Assembly: GCA_937982605.1 (NCBI GenBank)
Contig: CALJLC010000232.1
Span: 1 to 17,056, forward strand
Reading direction: 5' to 3'
Origin: an uncultured Gemmatimonadales bacterium
GTDB taxonomy: Bacteria; Gemmatimonadota; Gemmatimonadetes; Longimicrobiales; Gaopeijiaceae
Length of the DNA: 17,056 nt
Shown here: in pieces, positions 8,092 to 15,111 of the stretch
Layout: each line of letters starts with the position of its first letter
Numbering within the stretch: the first letter of the stretch is position 1
The notes under the pieces: model-generated
Told to the model about the DNA's origin: nothing
Database searches by the model: none
The model's input: the letters and a program-made list of their open reading frames with translations, nothing else
Made by a program: the position numbers and the translations under genes

Positions 8092-9984
8092 TCAGTTCGT
8101 GATTTCGTACACGACCGACGCCGTTCCCCACGTGTCGAGGCGCACCGCGCCCTCGTCCGTGCCCGCCGCGCGCGCGAGGGCCGCGGTGATCTCGCGAGCG
8201 AAGTCGGCGCCGCCGGAGGCGTAGAGGCTCCCGGAGGGGATCGCGACGTCGAGCGGCTCCGCGGTCAGGAATGCGCGCACCAGCCCGCCGCCGGCCGGCG
8301 GGAGCGCCTCGAAGGCCAGGTCCCCACCGGGGTACTCGAAGCGCTGCCCGGCCCGCAGGTACACCGAGGCGTCGTCCGCGTTGGGAAGCAGCATGGCGAC
8401 GGTACCGTCGGTGCCGAGGTCCACGAGCGTGAGATATCCCGCCCGATCCGACTCGACGACGAAGGCGATCTCCTCGCCGAGCCCGAACGCCGTCCGGTCG
8501 CCGCGCAGGCTCACGTCGAAGCCGAAGGCCTGGGCCGGGTTGTCCATGTCCCCGAGGCTCTTGGCGGCGGACTCCCGGCGCAGGACGGCCGCGAGCTCCT
8601 CCATGGCGCCCGGGTCGGCGGCGATCCCCTCGTGACGGGCGAAGCCGTCGGAGCCAATGACCCGGAGCGCGTCTCCGCGCCGGCGCACCAGCAGGTGGCT
8701 GAAGTCGGCGTCTCCGTGCACGAGCCGGATCGAGGCATCGGACCCCACGGACGCCTCGAGCGCATCGGCCAGCCGCGAGTCGATCGAGCCGACGTTGACC
8801 AGCAGCGGAGAGCGCTCGTAGACATGCGCGGACAGCTCGGCTTCGTCCCCCGTGGAGACGCGACCGGTCACTACCTCCGCCCGGGTCTGCCGCGAGTCGA
8901 CCGACGTGACGCGCAGGCGCGCGCCCTCGGCGGTCGTGAAGATCGAGCCGGGCGTGAGGCCGAGCGCCAGCCCGGCACCGAGCGTGGCGGTGCTGCCCGA
9001 GACCTCCGTGACCGGGATCGCGAGCCGCCCCCGGCCCGTCGTGGCGCCGTCGACGAAGAAGAGCGGGAGGTCCTTGAGCGCGACGTCCTCGGAGATGTAG
9101 GGATCCTGCTGGAAGCGGTTGCGCTTGAGCGCCTCGTACGCCTGCTCGAAGACCTCCTCGTACGTCGTGCCGTCCGGGGCCTTCCAGAGCTGCTGCACCA
9201 TGAACGTGGTGAACGCGCCGCCGTGGAACGCCTCCCGACCTTCGACGGCCGGGAAGAGCGCGTCGACGGCCACCTGAGACGGCTGCGCCGCGGCCAGCTC
9301 GAGCACCCGCGTGCGGGCCGCGTCGAAGCCGGTCTCGTCCGGGGCGTCGCCCACCGCGCGCCGCGCCACGCCCGCCGGTCGCTCGATCGCGTCGAGGTCC
9401 CGGGCCAGGAGTCGTCCGGCGCTGAACGGCGTCACGTCGCGCGTTCCCGTGCCCGAGTTACAGTTGTCGAGGAAGACGATGACGTTGTCCGTCGGGAGCT
9501 CGCCGAGCCACTCGTTGAACTCGTCGTCGCTGATGTCGTTCCGGGTGTCGCCCGGCAGGACGTCCGCCGGCGCCAGCGTCTCGTCGAGCCCGTCGTCCTC
9601 GTCGCCGTCCTCGTCCCACATCTGCGATCCGTGTCCGGACCAGGAGATCACCACGACGTCGCCCGGGCGGGCGTTCTCGACCAGCCATCCCGAGATCCCC
9701 TCGCGGATGGCCGACTTCGTGGCGTCGTGGTTGAGCAGGACGCGCACGTTCTCCTCGGGGAAGTCGTGACGCATCACCAGCACGTCTCGCATCCGTCGTG
9801 CGTCGTGCTCGGGCCCGATGAGGTCACCCCCCTCGCCCGGCTCGAGGTGGATGTAGTCGCTGACGCCCACGACCAGGGCCCACTGCGTGGGGGCCACCCG
9901 CTCCTGCGGCCCGAAGGCCAGGAGCGGAAGGGCGAGGGTCGTCGTGCACAAAGCGGCGAAGCGCCGCGTATGGGATCGGCTCAC
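8092..9984 (-). CDS. Exported caspase-like (C14) peptidase with DUF4384 domain
   Basis: The 630-residue protein starts at the GTG of a GTGA overlap, with GGAGG seven bases upstream. A signal peptide (1-25) predicts export. The caspase p20-like domain (about 33-300) has catalytic His118 in WSGHGSQ and Cys175 in LDNCNSGTGT. The acidic stretch after the His (DEDGDEDDGLDETLAPAD, 124-141) is typical of type I metacaspases and bacterial orthocaspases, which cleave after Arg or Lys and often need calcium. The middle region (about 310-480) is less clear. A DUF4384 domain (about 490-570; FGLGEEIAFVVESDRAGYL and MLLPNAD) lies near the C-terminus. Its substrate is unknown; the neighbouring FecR-like protein or the CHASE2 domain are candidates because all three face outward. 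Both catalytic residues are present. Confidence 0.92.
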   Translation of the reverse strand: MSRSHTRRFAALCTTTLALPLLAFGPQERVAPTQWALVVGVSDYIHLEPGEGGDLIGPEHDARRMRDVLVMRHDFPEENVRVLLNHDATKSAIREGISGWLVENARPGDVVVISWSGHGSQMWDEDGDEDDGLDETLAPADVLPGDTRNDISDDEFNEWLGELPTDNVIVFLDNCNSGTGTRDVTPFSAGRLLARDLDAIERPAGVARRAVGDAPDETGFDAARTRVLELAAAQPSQVAVDALFPAVEGREAFHGGAFTTFMVQQLWKAPDGTTYEEVFEQAYEALKRNRFQQDPYISEDVALKDLPLFFVDGATTGRGRLAIPVTEVSGSTATLGAGLALGLTPGSIFTTAEGARLRVTSVDSRQTRAEVVTGRVSTGDEAELSAHVYERSPLLVNVGSIDSRLADALEASVGSDASIRLVHGDADFSHLLVRRRGDALRVIGSDGFARHEGIAADPGAMEELAAVLRRESAAKSLGDMDNPAQAFGFDVSLRGDRTAFGLGEEIAFVVESDRAGYLTLVDLGTDGTVAMLLPNADDASVYLRAGQRFEYPGGDLAFEALPPAGGGLVRAFLTAEPLDVAIPSGSLYASGGADFAREITAALARAAGTDEGAVRLDTWGTASVVYEITN

Positions 9985-10838
9985 GATCCGTCCTCCAGCT
10001 CGTAATACACGCCTTCCATGGCCGCACCCACGGTCAGGGCGTCGCCCGAGACCTCGTCCTGCATGCGCGCCACGATCTCGTCCAGCTCGTCGTCGGTCCG
10101 GGTCGGGTCGTGGTGGAAGAAGAGCAGCTCCTTCACCTCGGCGTCCCGGGCCAGGTCCACCGCCTGCTCGAACGTCGAATGTCCCCAGCCCCTGCGACCC
10201 GGATACTCCGCGTCTGTATACATCGCGTCGTGGATGAGAAGGTCCGCACCCGCCACGAACTCGAGCATGCGGGCCCGGAAGTCCGGACCCGCGTCCGGGT
10301 ACATCTCCCCGTCCAGCTCGTTGTCGGGGACGTAGCAGACGATGCTGTCGCGAAGCCGGATCCGGTACCCGACGACGAAGGACGGATGGCGCACGCGCAT
10401 GACGTCCAGGGTGAAGCCGTCGATCTCGTAGCTCCCCTCGTTGAGGTGCTCGAACGCCATGGTGGCGGCGACCACGCTGAACGGGACCGGGAAGTAGATC
10501 GGCCCCATCTGTCCGGCGAAGAGGTTCTGCACGTCGATGTCCCGCTGCTTCGGCCCGAGCACGGTGATCGTGTCCTCCGCGTCGTACAGGGGGCGGAAGA
10601 AGGGGAAGCCCTGGATGTGATCCCAGTGGAAGTGCGTGAGGAAGATGTGGATCTCGTTCGGTCCGCGCTCGTAGACGTCGGTGCCGAGCTCACGGATCCC
10701 GGAGCCCGCGTCGAAGATCAGCCGGCGATCTCCGTCGCAGATCTCGACGCACGACGTGTTGCCGCCGTAGCGCACCGTCTGGCTCCCCGGCGAGGGGATC
10801 GACCCGCGGGTGCCCCAGCACCGGAGATACGGTCGCAC
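9981..10838 (-). CDS. Metallo-beta-lactamase-fold hydrolase, PhnP-like
   Basis: From a GTG at 10838 the protein has 285 residues. Family sequences begin with 'R.WGTRGSIPSPG..TVRYGGNTSCVEI', found here at residues 6-33, which is why this start is preferred. The frame remains open to a TTG at 10946, but those 36 extra residues look like non-family sequence. Metal ligands are H69, H71, D73 and H74 (THFHWDH), plus D43 in the FDAGSG turn, a His in RHPSF, and HDAMYTD, GHSTFEQA and FFHHDPTRTDDELD further on. The architecture matches the COG1235-like cyclic phosphodiesterase group. Hydrolysis of a cyclic nucleotide is inferred from the neighbouring cyclase, not shown. It is the first gene of the five-gene leftward unit and overlaps the caspase gene by four bases. 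Confidence 0.85.
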   Translation of the reverse strand: MRPYLRCWGTRGSIPSPGSQTVRYGGNTSCVEICDGDRRLIFDAGSGIRELGTDVYERGPNEIHIFLTHFHWDHIQGFPFFRPLYDAEDTITVLGPKQRDIDVQNLFAGQMGPIYFPVPFSVVAATMAFEHLNEGSYEIDGFTLDVMRVRHPSFVVGYRIRLRDSIVCYVPDNELDGEMYPDAGPDFRARMLEFVAGADLLIHDAMYTDAEYPGRRGWGHSTFEQAVDLARDAEVKELLFFHHDPTRTDDELDEIVARMQDEVSGDALTVGAAMEGVYYELEDGS

Positions 10839-11039
10839 CGAAGCGTGGGGATCGGGTCGTCCGGTTCGAGGGGAGGAAGCGGGATCCAACGCGCTCGCGC
10901 TCCGGATGGAGAGGAGATGCGGCCCAGAACGGGGGGATTCGTCCAATGTACGGGTGGATTCGTGCGGGTCGCGAGGATTTTCGGGCAGGGGTAGCTTTCG
11001 ACCATCCGGAGTCCCCGCTCAGGACGTTCTCCCCACCCT
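10839..11039. promoter_or_regulatory. Divergent promoter region with helically phased direct repeat
   Basis: This 201-base region lies between the leftward signalling unit and the rightward cNMP-binding gene and should contain both promoters. The decamer-like GGATTCGT occurs at 10935-10942 and 10956-10963, exactly 21 bases (two helical turns) apart, with a weaker GGATTT at 10975. TAGCTT at 10992-10997 resembles a -10 box for the rightward gene but lacks a good -35. No CRP-type palindrome was seen. A regulator-binding role for the repeat is a guess. Confidence 0.35.
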
Positions 11040-12281
11040 ATGCATCACCCGACCGGTACCGCCGCGCAGGGCTCGGATCCCGTGCATCTGACCCGCGAGC
11101 AGATCAGCGTGAAGCTGCGCGAGGTCGCGCTCTTCCAGGGTCTCGGCCACGACGACCTCAGCGAGATCCTCAAGATCTCCGAGGCGGTTCGTTTCGACGG
11201 CGGGGAGTACGTCTTCGAGGAGGGCGAGCGCGGGGATCACTTCTACGTCATCGTCCACGGCTCGATCGAGCTGCGGAAGGCCACGGGAGACGGCTTCAAG
11301 AAGCTGGCCGTGCTGCGCGCCGGCCAGGCCTTCGGCGAGATGGCGCTGCTGAACCAGACGCCGCGCTCCGCCTCCGCGCTGGCGGTGGAGGACACGTACC
11401 TGCTGTCGGTGTCGCGAGCCGCGTTCAGCCGGCTCCTCGGCGGCGACACGCTCTCGGTACGACTCCTCAAGAACCTTTCGAAGGCGCTCTGGGCCACCTC
11501 GGTCCGGCTCGCGAACCAGCAGGCGCGGACCACCGGCGGCGGCAACGACACCGGCCACGAGACGCTGGCCGAGTTCAACCGCCTCCTGAGGGCGCGCCTC
11601 CTTCCGAGGGTGACGCCGCGGGTGAGCGGCTACGACATCGGGGCGTCGACGCTGGCGCCCCGGCAGGGGCCCGGCCGCACGGCGTGGGACTGGTTCGTGC
11701 TGGCCGACGGCCGGCCCGCGTTCGTGATCACCAAGGCCGCGCGCGGGGACCTCTTCGCGGCCCAGCGACTCGGTGCCGTGCGCATGCTGATGCGCAGCGC
11801 GGCCTCCGAGCCGCACGCCTCCCTCGGCTCGTTCCTCTCCCGGGTGAACCGGGGCCTGCGGGCCGGGTGGATCGAAGGGCTCTCGGGGAGCGTGCTCGTC
11901 GGGCTGGTGGCGCTCGCGGACGGGGCCGCGGAGTGGGTCGAGGCCGGTCCGGTGACCGGCGTCGTGGCGCGCGTGCGCGGCCCGGCCGAGGATCTGAGCG
12001 TCCACGCTCCTCCCCTCGGCGAGGACGTGGATCACCCCTACGAGTCGATCACCGTGGTCCTCAACGACGGTGACCGGATCGTCGCGTTCACGGACACCCA
12101 CCGGCACGCGACGTCGTCGGTCTCGGCGGTGCTCTCGGAAGTGCGGGACGGGAGCTCGCGCGACGCCCTGGACAAGCTGCTCGGCCGCCTCGAGCCGGTC
12201 GGCGTGGCGGGCACCGACGACTCGGACGTGAGCGCGATCGTGACCACGCGGATGACCCCTCCGCGGATCAACCCGCTCTGA
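11040..12281 (+). CDS. Cyclic-nucleotide-binding protein with degenerate SpoIIE/PP2C-like domain
   Basis: The 413-residue protein has a cNMP-binding domain (about 23-135) with an intact phosphate-binding cassette, FGEMALLNQTPRSAS (98-112), including E100 for the ribose and R109 for the phosphate. There is no helix-turn-helix. A linker leads into a region (about 175-405) laid out like SpoIIE/RsbU PP2C phosphatases: LLRARLLPRV, SGYDIGAS, LADGRPAFVIT, DGDRIVAFTD and a final DDSDVSAIV. The usual 'GGDWYD' is GRTAWD, 'GDVSGKG' is TKAARGD and 'TDG' is TDT, so at least two metal-binding Asp positions appear lost. It is probably a cyclic-nucleotide-controlled pseudophosphatase or scaffold. The ATG lacks a clear Shine-Dalgarno; GTG at 11082 is an alternative. 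It diverges from the cyclase unit and lies 49 bases before the paa cluster. Confidence 0.86.
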   Translation: MHHPTGTAAQGSDPVHLTREQISVKLREVALFQGLGHDDLSEILKISEAVRFDGGEYVFEEGERGDHFYVIVHGSIELRKATGDGFKKLAVLRAGQAFGEMALLNQTPRSASALAVEDTYLLSVSRAAFSRLLGGDTLSVRLLKNLSKALWATSVRLANQQARTTGGGNDTGHETLAEFNRLLRARLLPRVTPRVSGYDIGASTLAPRQGPGRTAWDWFVLADGRPAFVITKAARGDLFAAQRLGAVRMLMRSAASEPHASLGSFLSRVNRGLRAGWIEGLSGSVLVGLVALADGAAEWVEAGPVTGVVARVRGPAEDLSVHAPPLGEDVDHPYESITVVLNDGDRIVAFTDTHRHATSSVSAVLSEVRDGSSRDALDKLLGRLEPVGVAGTDDSDVSAIVTTRMTPPRINPL

Positions 12282-12330
12282 CGGGGTACCTCACCGTCCC
12301 GCGCGACACGAAACTCCACGAAGGAATCCG

Positions 12331-12633
12331 ATGGCGGTCACCGAGAAGGACATCCAGAAGGCGCTGAAGGGCGTGAAGGACCCGGAGCTGGGGCTCGACC
12401 TGGTGGTCCTGGGTCTCATCTACGACGTCGAGATCGACGACGACGCCCACGTCCACGCGATCATCTCCCTCACCTCGCCGATGTGTCCGGTGGCGGGGCA
12501 GATCGTCGAGGACGTCAAGCAGACGATCGAGGACGGGGAGGGCGTCTCGAGCGCGGAGGTGGAGCTCACATTCGATAAGACGTGGACCCCCGAGCGCATC
12601 AGCCCACTGGTGCGGGCTTCGCTCGGTCTCTGA
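12331..12633 (+). CDS. DUF59/MIP18-family metal-sulfur cluster assembly factor
   Basis: This 100-residue protein consists of a single DUF59 (MIP18) domain: KDPELGLDLVVLGLIYDVEI with the conserved Asp-Pro-Glu at 17-19, and the cysteine motif LTSPMCPVAG with C52. Family members (SufT, the eukaryotic MIP18/CIA2, the PaaD N-terminal domain) help insert iron-sulfur or iron centres into target proteins. AAGGA six bases before the ATG is a good ribosome-binding site. Standing 59 bases before paaA and on the same strand, it is likely to act in maturation of the epoxidase complex, as a second DUF59 protein beside PaaD. That partner assignment is inference. No suf or isc genes are in the window. Confidence 0.88.
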   Translation: MAVTEKDIQKALKGVKDPELGLDLVVLGLIYDVEIDDDAHVHAIISLTSPMCPVAGQIVEDVKQTIEDGEGVSSAEVELTFDKTWTPERISPLVRASLGL

Positions 12634-12692
12634 GGCGCGATACATTACACATTGACGTCCGTCGTGGCAGAATTGTCATACGAGAGGGAGCC
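12634..12692 (+). promoter_or_regulatory. AT-richer leader of paaA
   Basis: The 59 bases between the DUF59 gene and paaA are noticeably richer in A and T than their surroundings (GATACATTACACATTGACG, AGAATTGTCATACGAG). TTGACG at 12653-12658 could be a -35 element, but the region 17-18 bases on (GTCATA/TCATAC) is a poor -10. GAGGGAG at 12684-12690 is a strong ribosome-binding site for paaA. An internal promoter or operator is possible; I see no clean palindrome. Confidence 0.3.
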
Positions 12693-13646
12693 ATGAGCCC
12701 GTTCACCGAAGACGAGCTGAAGCAGAAGGTCCACGAGGGGTACATGGTCGAAGGCCCCGACGACATGACCGAAGGGTATCGCAAGGCCCTGCGCGTGCAG
12801 CTCACCGTGCAGGCGGACACCGAGCTCATGAGCGCCCCGTCGTACTGGATGGCCGCCCGCTACGCCCCGTCGACGAACACCCAGGTGAGCGCGCACGCCA
12901 TCATCCAGGACGAGCTCGCGCACGCCAACATCGCCTACCGGCTGCTGGAGGACATCGGCGAGTCGAAGGAGCAGCTCGTGTACGGGCGCCAGCCGCACGA
13001 GTTCAAGCATCCCTACGGCTTCGATCAGCCGCTCGACAACTGGGCCGATCTCGTCGTGGCGAACGGCTTTTTCGACCGGGCCGGCATCACGCTGCTCTCG
13101 GACGTCTACCAGAACACGTCGTACGCGCCGCTCAAGCGGGCGCTGGTGAAGATCGACATGGAAGAGACCTTCCACCTGCGCCACGGCGAGGTGTGGATGC
13201 GACGCCTCTCCAAGGCCGGCGGGGAGGCCCGCGAGCTGCTGCAGCGCTCCGTCGACTGGATGTTCCCCATGACCATCGAGTGGTTCGGCCTGCCCGACGA
13301 CCTCAAGCGGCACTCGGGGCAGCTCGACTACAAGCTCAAGGGTCTGAGCAACGACCAGCTCCGCCAGGTGTGGATGTCGTCGACCGTCCCGCTCTGCGAG
13401 GAGCTCGGCCTCGAGGCGCCCGCGCACTGGGACGAGGAGAAGCAGGAGTACGCGCTCGACTATCCCTTCCCCTGTCAGTACGACGCCGGGGAGAAGCGGT
13501 GGCTCTTCGACGAGGGCGAGATCACCTGGGACGACGTCTTCGAGCGCTGGAAGGGTCGGGGGCCGATGAACGAGATCTACGTCGAATCCGTGCAGCGCTC
13601 CCGCTCGGACGTGGCGCGCTGGTTCGAGGCCCGGGCCGCGGCGTGA
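12693..13646 (+). CDS. paaA: 1,2-phenylacetyl-CoA epoxidase catalytic subunit A
   Basis: The 317-residue protein (E. coli PaaA is about 309) is the catalytic diiron subunit of the PaaABC(E) multicomponent oxygenase, which epoxidises phenylacetyl-CoA in aerobic phenylacetate breakdown. The diiron ligands are visible: E44 (ADTELMSAPSYW), E74-x-x-H77 (QDELAHA), D128 (GFFDRAG) and E158-x-x-H161 (DMEETFHLRHG). The C-terminal part (WDEEKQEY, FDEGEITWDDVFERWKGRGP) also matches the family. The ATG has GAGGGAG two bases upstream; a longer open frame upstream is not needed. The stop overlaps the GTG of the next gene as GTGA. The product needs a reductase such as PaaE, which is not in this window. Confidence 0.95.
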   Translation: MSPFTEDELKQKVHEGYMVEGPDDMTEGYRKALRVQLTVQADTELMSAPSYWMAARYAPSTNTQVSAHAIIQDELAHANIAYRLLEDIGESKEQLVYGRQPHEFKHPYGFDQPLDNWADLVVANGFFDRAGITLLSDVYQNTSYAPLKRALVKIDMEETFHLRHGEVWMRRLSKAGGEARELLQRSVDWMFPMTIEWFGLPDDLKRHSGQLDYKLKGLSNDQLRQVWMSSTVPLCEELGLEAPAHWDEEKQEYALDYPFPCQYDAGEKRWLFDEGEITWDDVFERWKGRGPMNEIYVESVQRSRSDVARWFEARAAA

Positions 13647-14074
13647 GCGCTCCGGCGCTTCCGGTGGTGGGTCGGCGGCTCGACACGGGCCTGCCCACGC
13701 ACGTCTCGGTCCACAAGAGCGGCGGGCGCGACCTGTGGTCCGACCCGCTGGAGTCCCCGCCCGAGGATTTCGTGCGGGCCACGTGGGACGCGCTGGGCGA
13801 AGTGCTGGACCCGGAGATCCCGATCTCCCTGCCCGAGCTCGGGCTCATCTACGGCGTGGAGTTCGAGGACGGCGTCGCGACGGTGCGGCTCACCTACACG
13901 GCCACCGCGTGCCCGTGCATGGAGTTCATCCGTGAGGACATCACGGACCGCCTCCTCTCGGAGTCGTGGATCGACTCCGTGCGCCTGGTCGAGGTGTGGG
14001 ATCCCCCGTGGACGAGCGACCGGATCACCCCCGAAGGCCGGGAGAAGCTGCGCCGGCTGGGGGTGAGCGCCTGA
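13643..14074 (+). CDS. paaD: PaaD, DUF59 domain only
   Basis: The 143-residue protein starts at the GTG of a GTGA overlap with paaA. After about 45 poorly conserved residues comes a DUF59 domain: VLDPEIPISLPELGLIYGVE (54-73 region, D56-P57-E58), TATACPCMEFIRED with C90 and C92, and DPPWTSDRITPEGREKL, a PaaD-specific ending. Normal PaaD proteins (about 165 residues) continue from 'EGREKLR..G' into a four-cysteine zinc ribbon. Here translation stops at SA, three residues after LRRLG, and the ribbon is encoded separately at 15112-15354. PaaD is thought to help assemble the metal centres of the epoxidase system. The start could be shorter, since the N-terminal extension is not recognised. Identity is firm; the effect of splitting is unknown. 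Confidence 0.9.
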   Translation: MSAPALPVVGRRLDTGLPTHVSVHKSGGRDLWSDPLESPPEDFVRATWDALGEVLDPEIPISLPELGLIYGVEFEDGVATVRLTYTATACPCMEFIREDITDRLLSESWIDSVRLVEVWDPPWTSDRITPEGREKLRRLGVSA

Positions 14075-14096
14075 TGAACTTCTGACCGAAGCCCCG

Positions 14097-14321
14097 ATGC
14101 GAGAAATCACCTACGAAGTCTTCGCCCGGAAGGACCGGGGCGACCCGCTGGTCCACATCGGCTACATCGACGCCTTCGACGACGAGACCGCCAAGGTGTA
14201 CGCCTGGAAGACGTACGACGAGGAGCGGTGGTTCGAGATGTGCGTCGTGCAGCGGGAGGCGATCGTTCCCGTGACGGACGGAGAAGGCCTCTTCGCCCAG
14301 CTCCGGAGGGCCCACGGATGA
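14097..14321 (+). CDS. paaB: Phenylacetyl-CoA epoxidase structural subunit B
   Basis: The 74-residue protein matches PaaB: EITYEVFARKDRGDPLVHIG, then DDETAKVYAWKTYDEERWFEMCVVQ and IVPV, corresponding to 'YEVFVRSKQGLSHRHVGS..A....AL..ARD.YTRR..G.SIWVV...I' in E. coli. PaaB is a small non-catalytic subunit that bridges PaaAC units in the larger complex. At 74 residues it is about 20 shorter than the E. coli protein, lacking the C-terminal tail. It begins 22 bases after paaD with only a weak Shine-Dalgarno and overlaps paaC by four bases (ATGA), so its translation is probably coupled to its neighbours. Confidence 0.9.
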   Translation: MREITYEVFARKDRGDPLVHIGYIDAFDDETAKVYAWKTYDEERWFEMCVVQREAIVPVTDGEGLFAQLRRAHG

Positions 14322-15106
14322 GCGCCTTCCTCGACCTCGCCGGGCTGGACGATCGCCAGGAGGCCGCGCTGGAGCGGCTCATCCTGACGCTCGCCGACTC
14401 CAAGCGCCTCATGGGGATCCGCTACTCGGACTGGCTCCTCGGCGCTCCGTCGATCGAGACGGGGATCTCCGCCTCCTCGATGGCGCAGGACGAGTGGGGG
14501 CACGCGCGCCTGCTCTACGCCATGCTCAAGGAGCTGGGCAGGGATCCGGTCCCCGTGGAGCACGACCGACCGGCCGGGGAATACGCCTCCGTGGCGGCGC
14601 TCGACGAGGAGGCCCCCGACTGGGCCGCGCTCGTGGCCACCATGGTGCTCGCCGACGGCGCGATCACCTCGATGCTGCGCTCCTTCGCCTCCGGGACCTT
14701 CGAGTCGGCGAGCAATCGCGTACCGAAGATGCTCGCCGAGGAGGAGTTCCACGCGAGCCTCGGCGCCGCCTGGTTCCGTCGCCTCGCCGAGACCGAGGGG
14801 GAGGCCCGCAACCTCCTGCTGGCGGCGGCCAACGCCATGCTGCCGGGGCTGGTCGCCTGGGTCGGCGCCGACGACGCGTCGGCGCGCCTCATGGTCGACG
14901 CGGGCGTGATCGGCCCGGCGGAGGACCGGCTGGCCGATTTCCGGGACTCCGTGCGCGATCTGCTCGCGCTGCTCGACGTCGACGTGGACGCCGTCCCGGC
15001 CGACGGCGAGTGGGACGCGGCACGGGGCCGGACCCCGGGTCACCCCGGCGAAGAGGCGGTCGAGCGCGCGCGGGGTGATCGCAACCGCGCGCTCTTCGTC
15101 GAATAG
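14318..15106 (+). CDS. paaC: Phenylacetyl-CoA epoxidase structural subunit C
   Basis: The 262-residue ferritin-like protein (E. coli PaaC is about 248) pairs with PaaA and helps form the substrate pocket. It starts at the ATG of an ATGA overlap with paaB, with GGAGGG eight bases upstream. Aligned by hand with the PaaA here, it keeps E59-x-x-H62 (QDEWGHAR), D113 (LADGAIT) and E142-x-x-H145 (AEEEFHASLG), but K29 replaces the first ligand Glu (ADSK against ADTE). Typical PaaC proteins are described as having a decayed metal site ('LDLLGQAR' in E. coli), so this copy is closer to a diiron protein than usual. PaaC is the best name from gene order and length; a second PaaA-like subunit is the alternative. 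Confidence 0.88.
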   Translation: MSAFLDLAGLDDRQEAALERLILTLADSKRLMGIRYSDWLLGAPSIETGISASSMAQDEWGHARLLYAMLKELGRDPVPVEHDRPAGEYASVAALDEEAPDWAALVATMVLADGAITSMLRSFASGTFESASNRVPKMLAEEEFHASLGAAWFRRLAETEGEARNLLLAAANAMLPGLVAWVGADDASARLMVDAGVIGPAEDRLADFRDSVRDLLALLDVDVDAVPADGEWDAARGRTPGHPGEEAVERARGDRNRALFVE

Positions 15107-15111
15107 CCGCC

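Noticed and set aside
5697..10005. Long rightward open frames across the cyclase and caspase genes
   Set aside because: They are GC-rich shadows, full of Arg, Gly and Pro, lying opposite genes with complete catalytic motifs.
10839..10946. N-terminal extension of the MBL hydrolase from a TTG at 10946
   Set aside because: The 36 extra residues do not resemble the family, which begins just before WGTRGS; no Shine-Dalgarno precedes the TTG.
3274..12281. A known anti-phage system such as CBASS or caspase/gasdermin defence
   Set aside because: The cyclase is class III, not a CD-NTase. No gasdermin, TIR, Cap or pore-forming gene is present, and the caspase is predicted to be exported.
11040..12281. 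CRP/FNR transcription factor
   Set aside because: No helix-turn-helix follows the cNMP-binding domain; the C-terminal half is SpoIIE-like.
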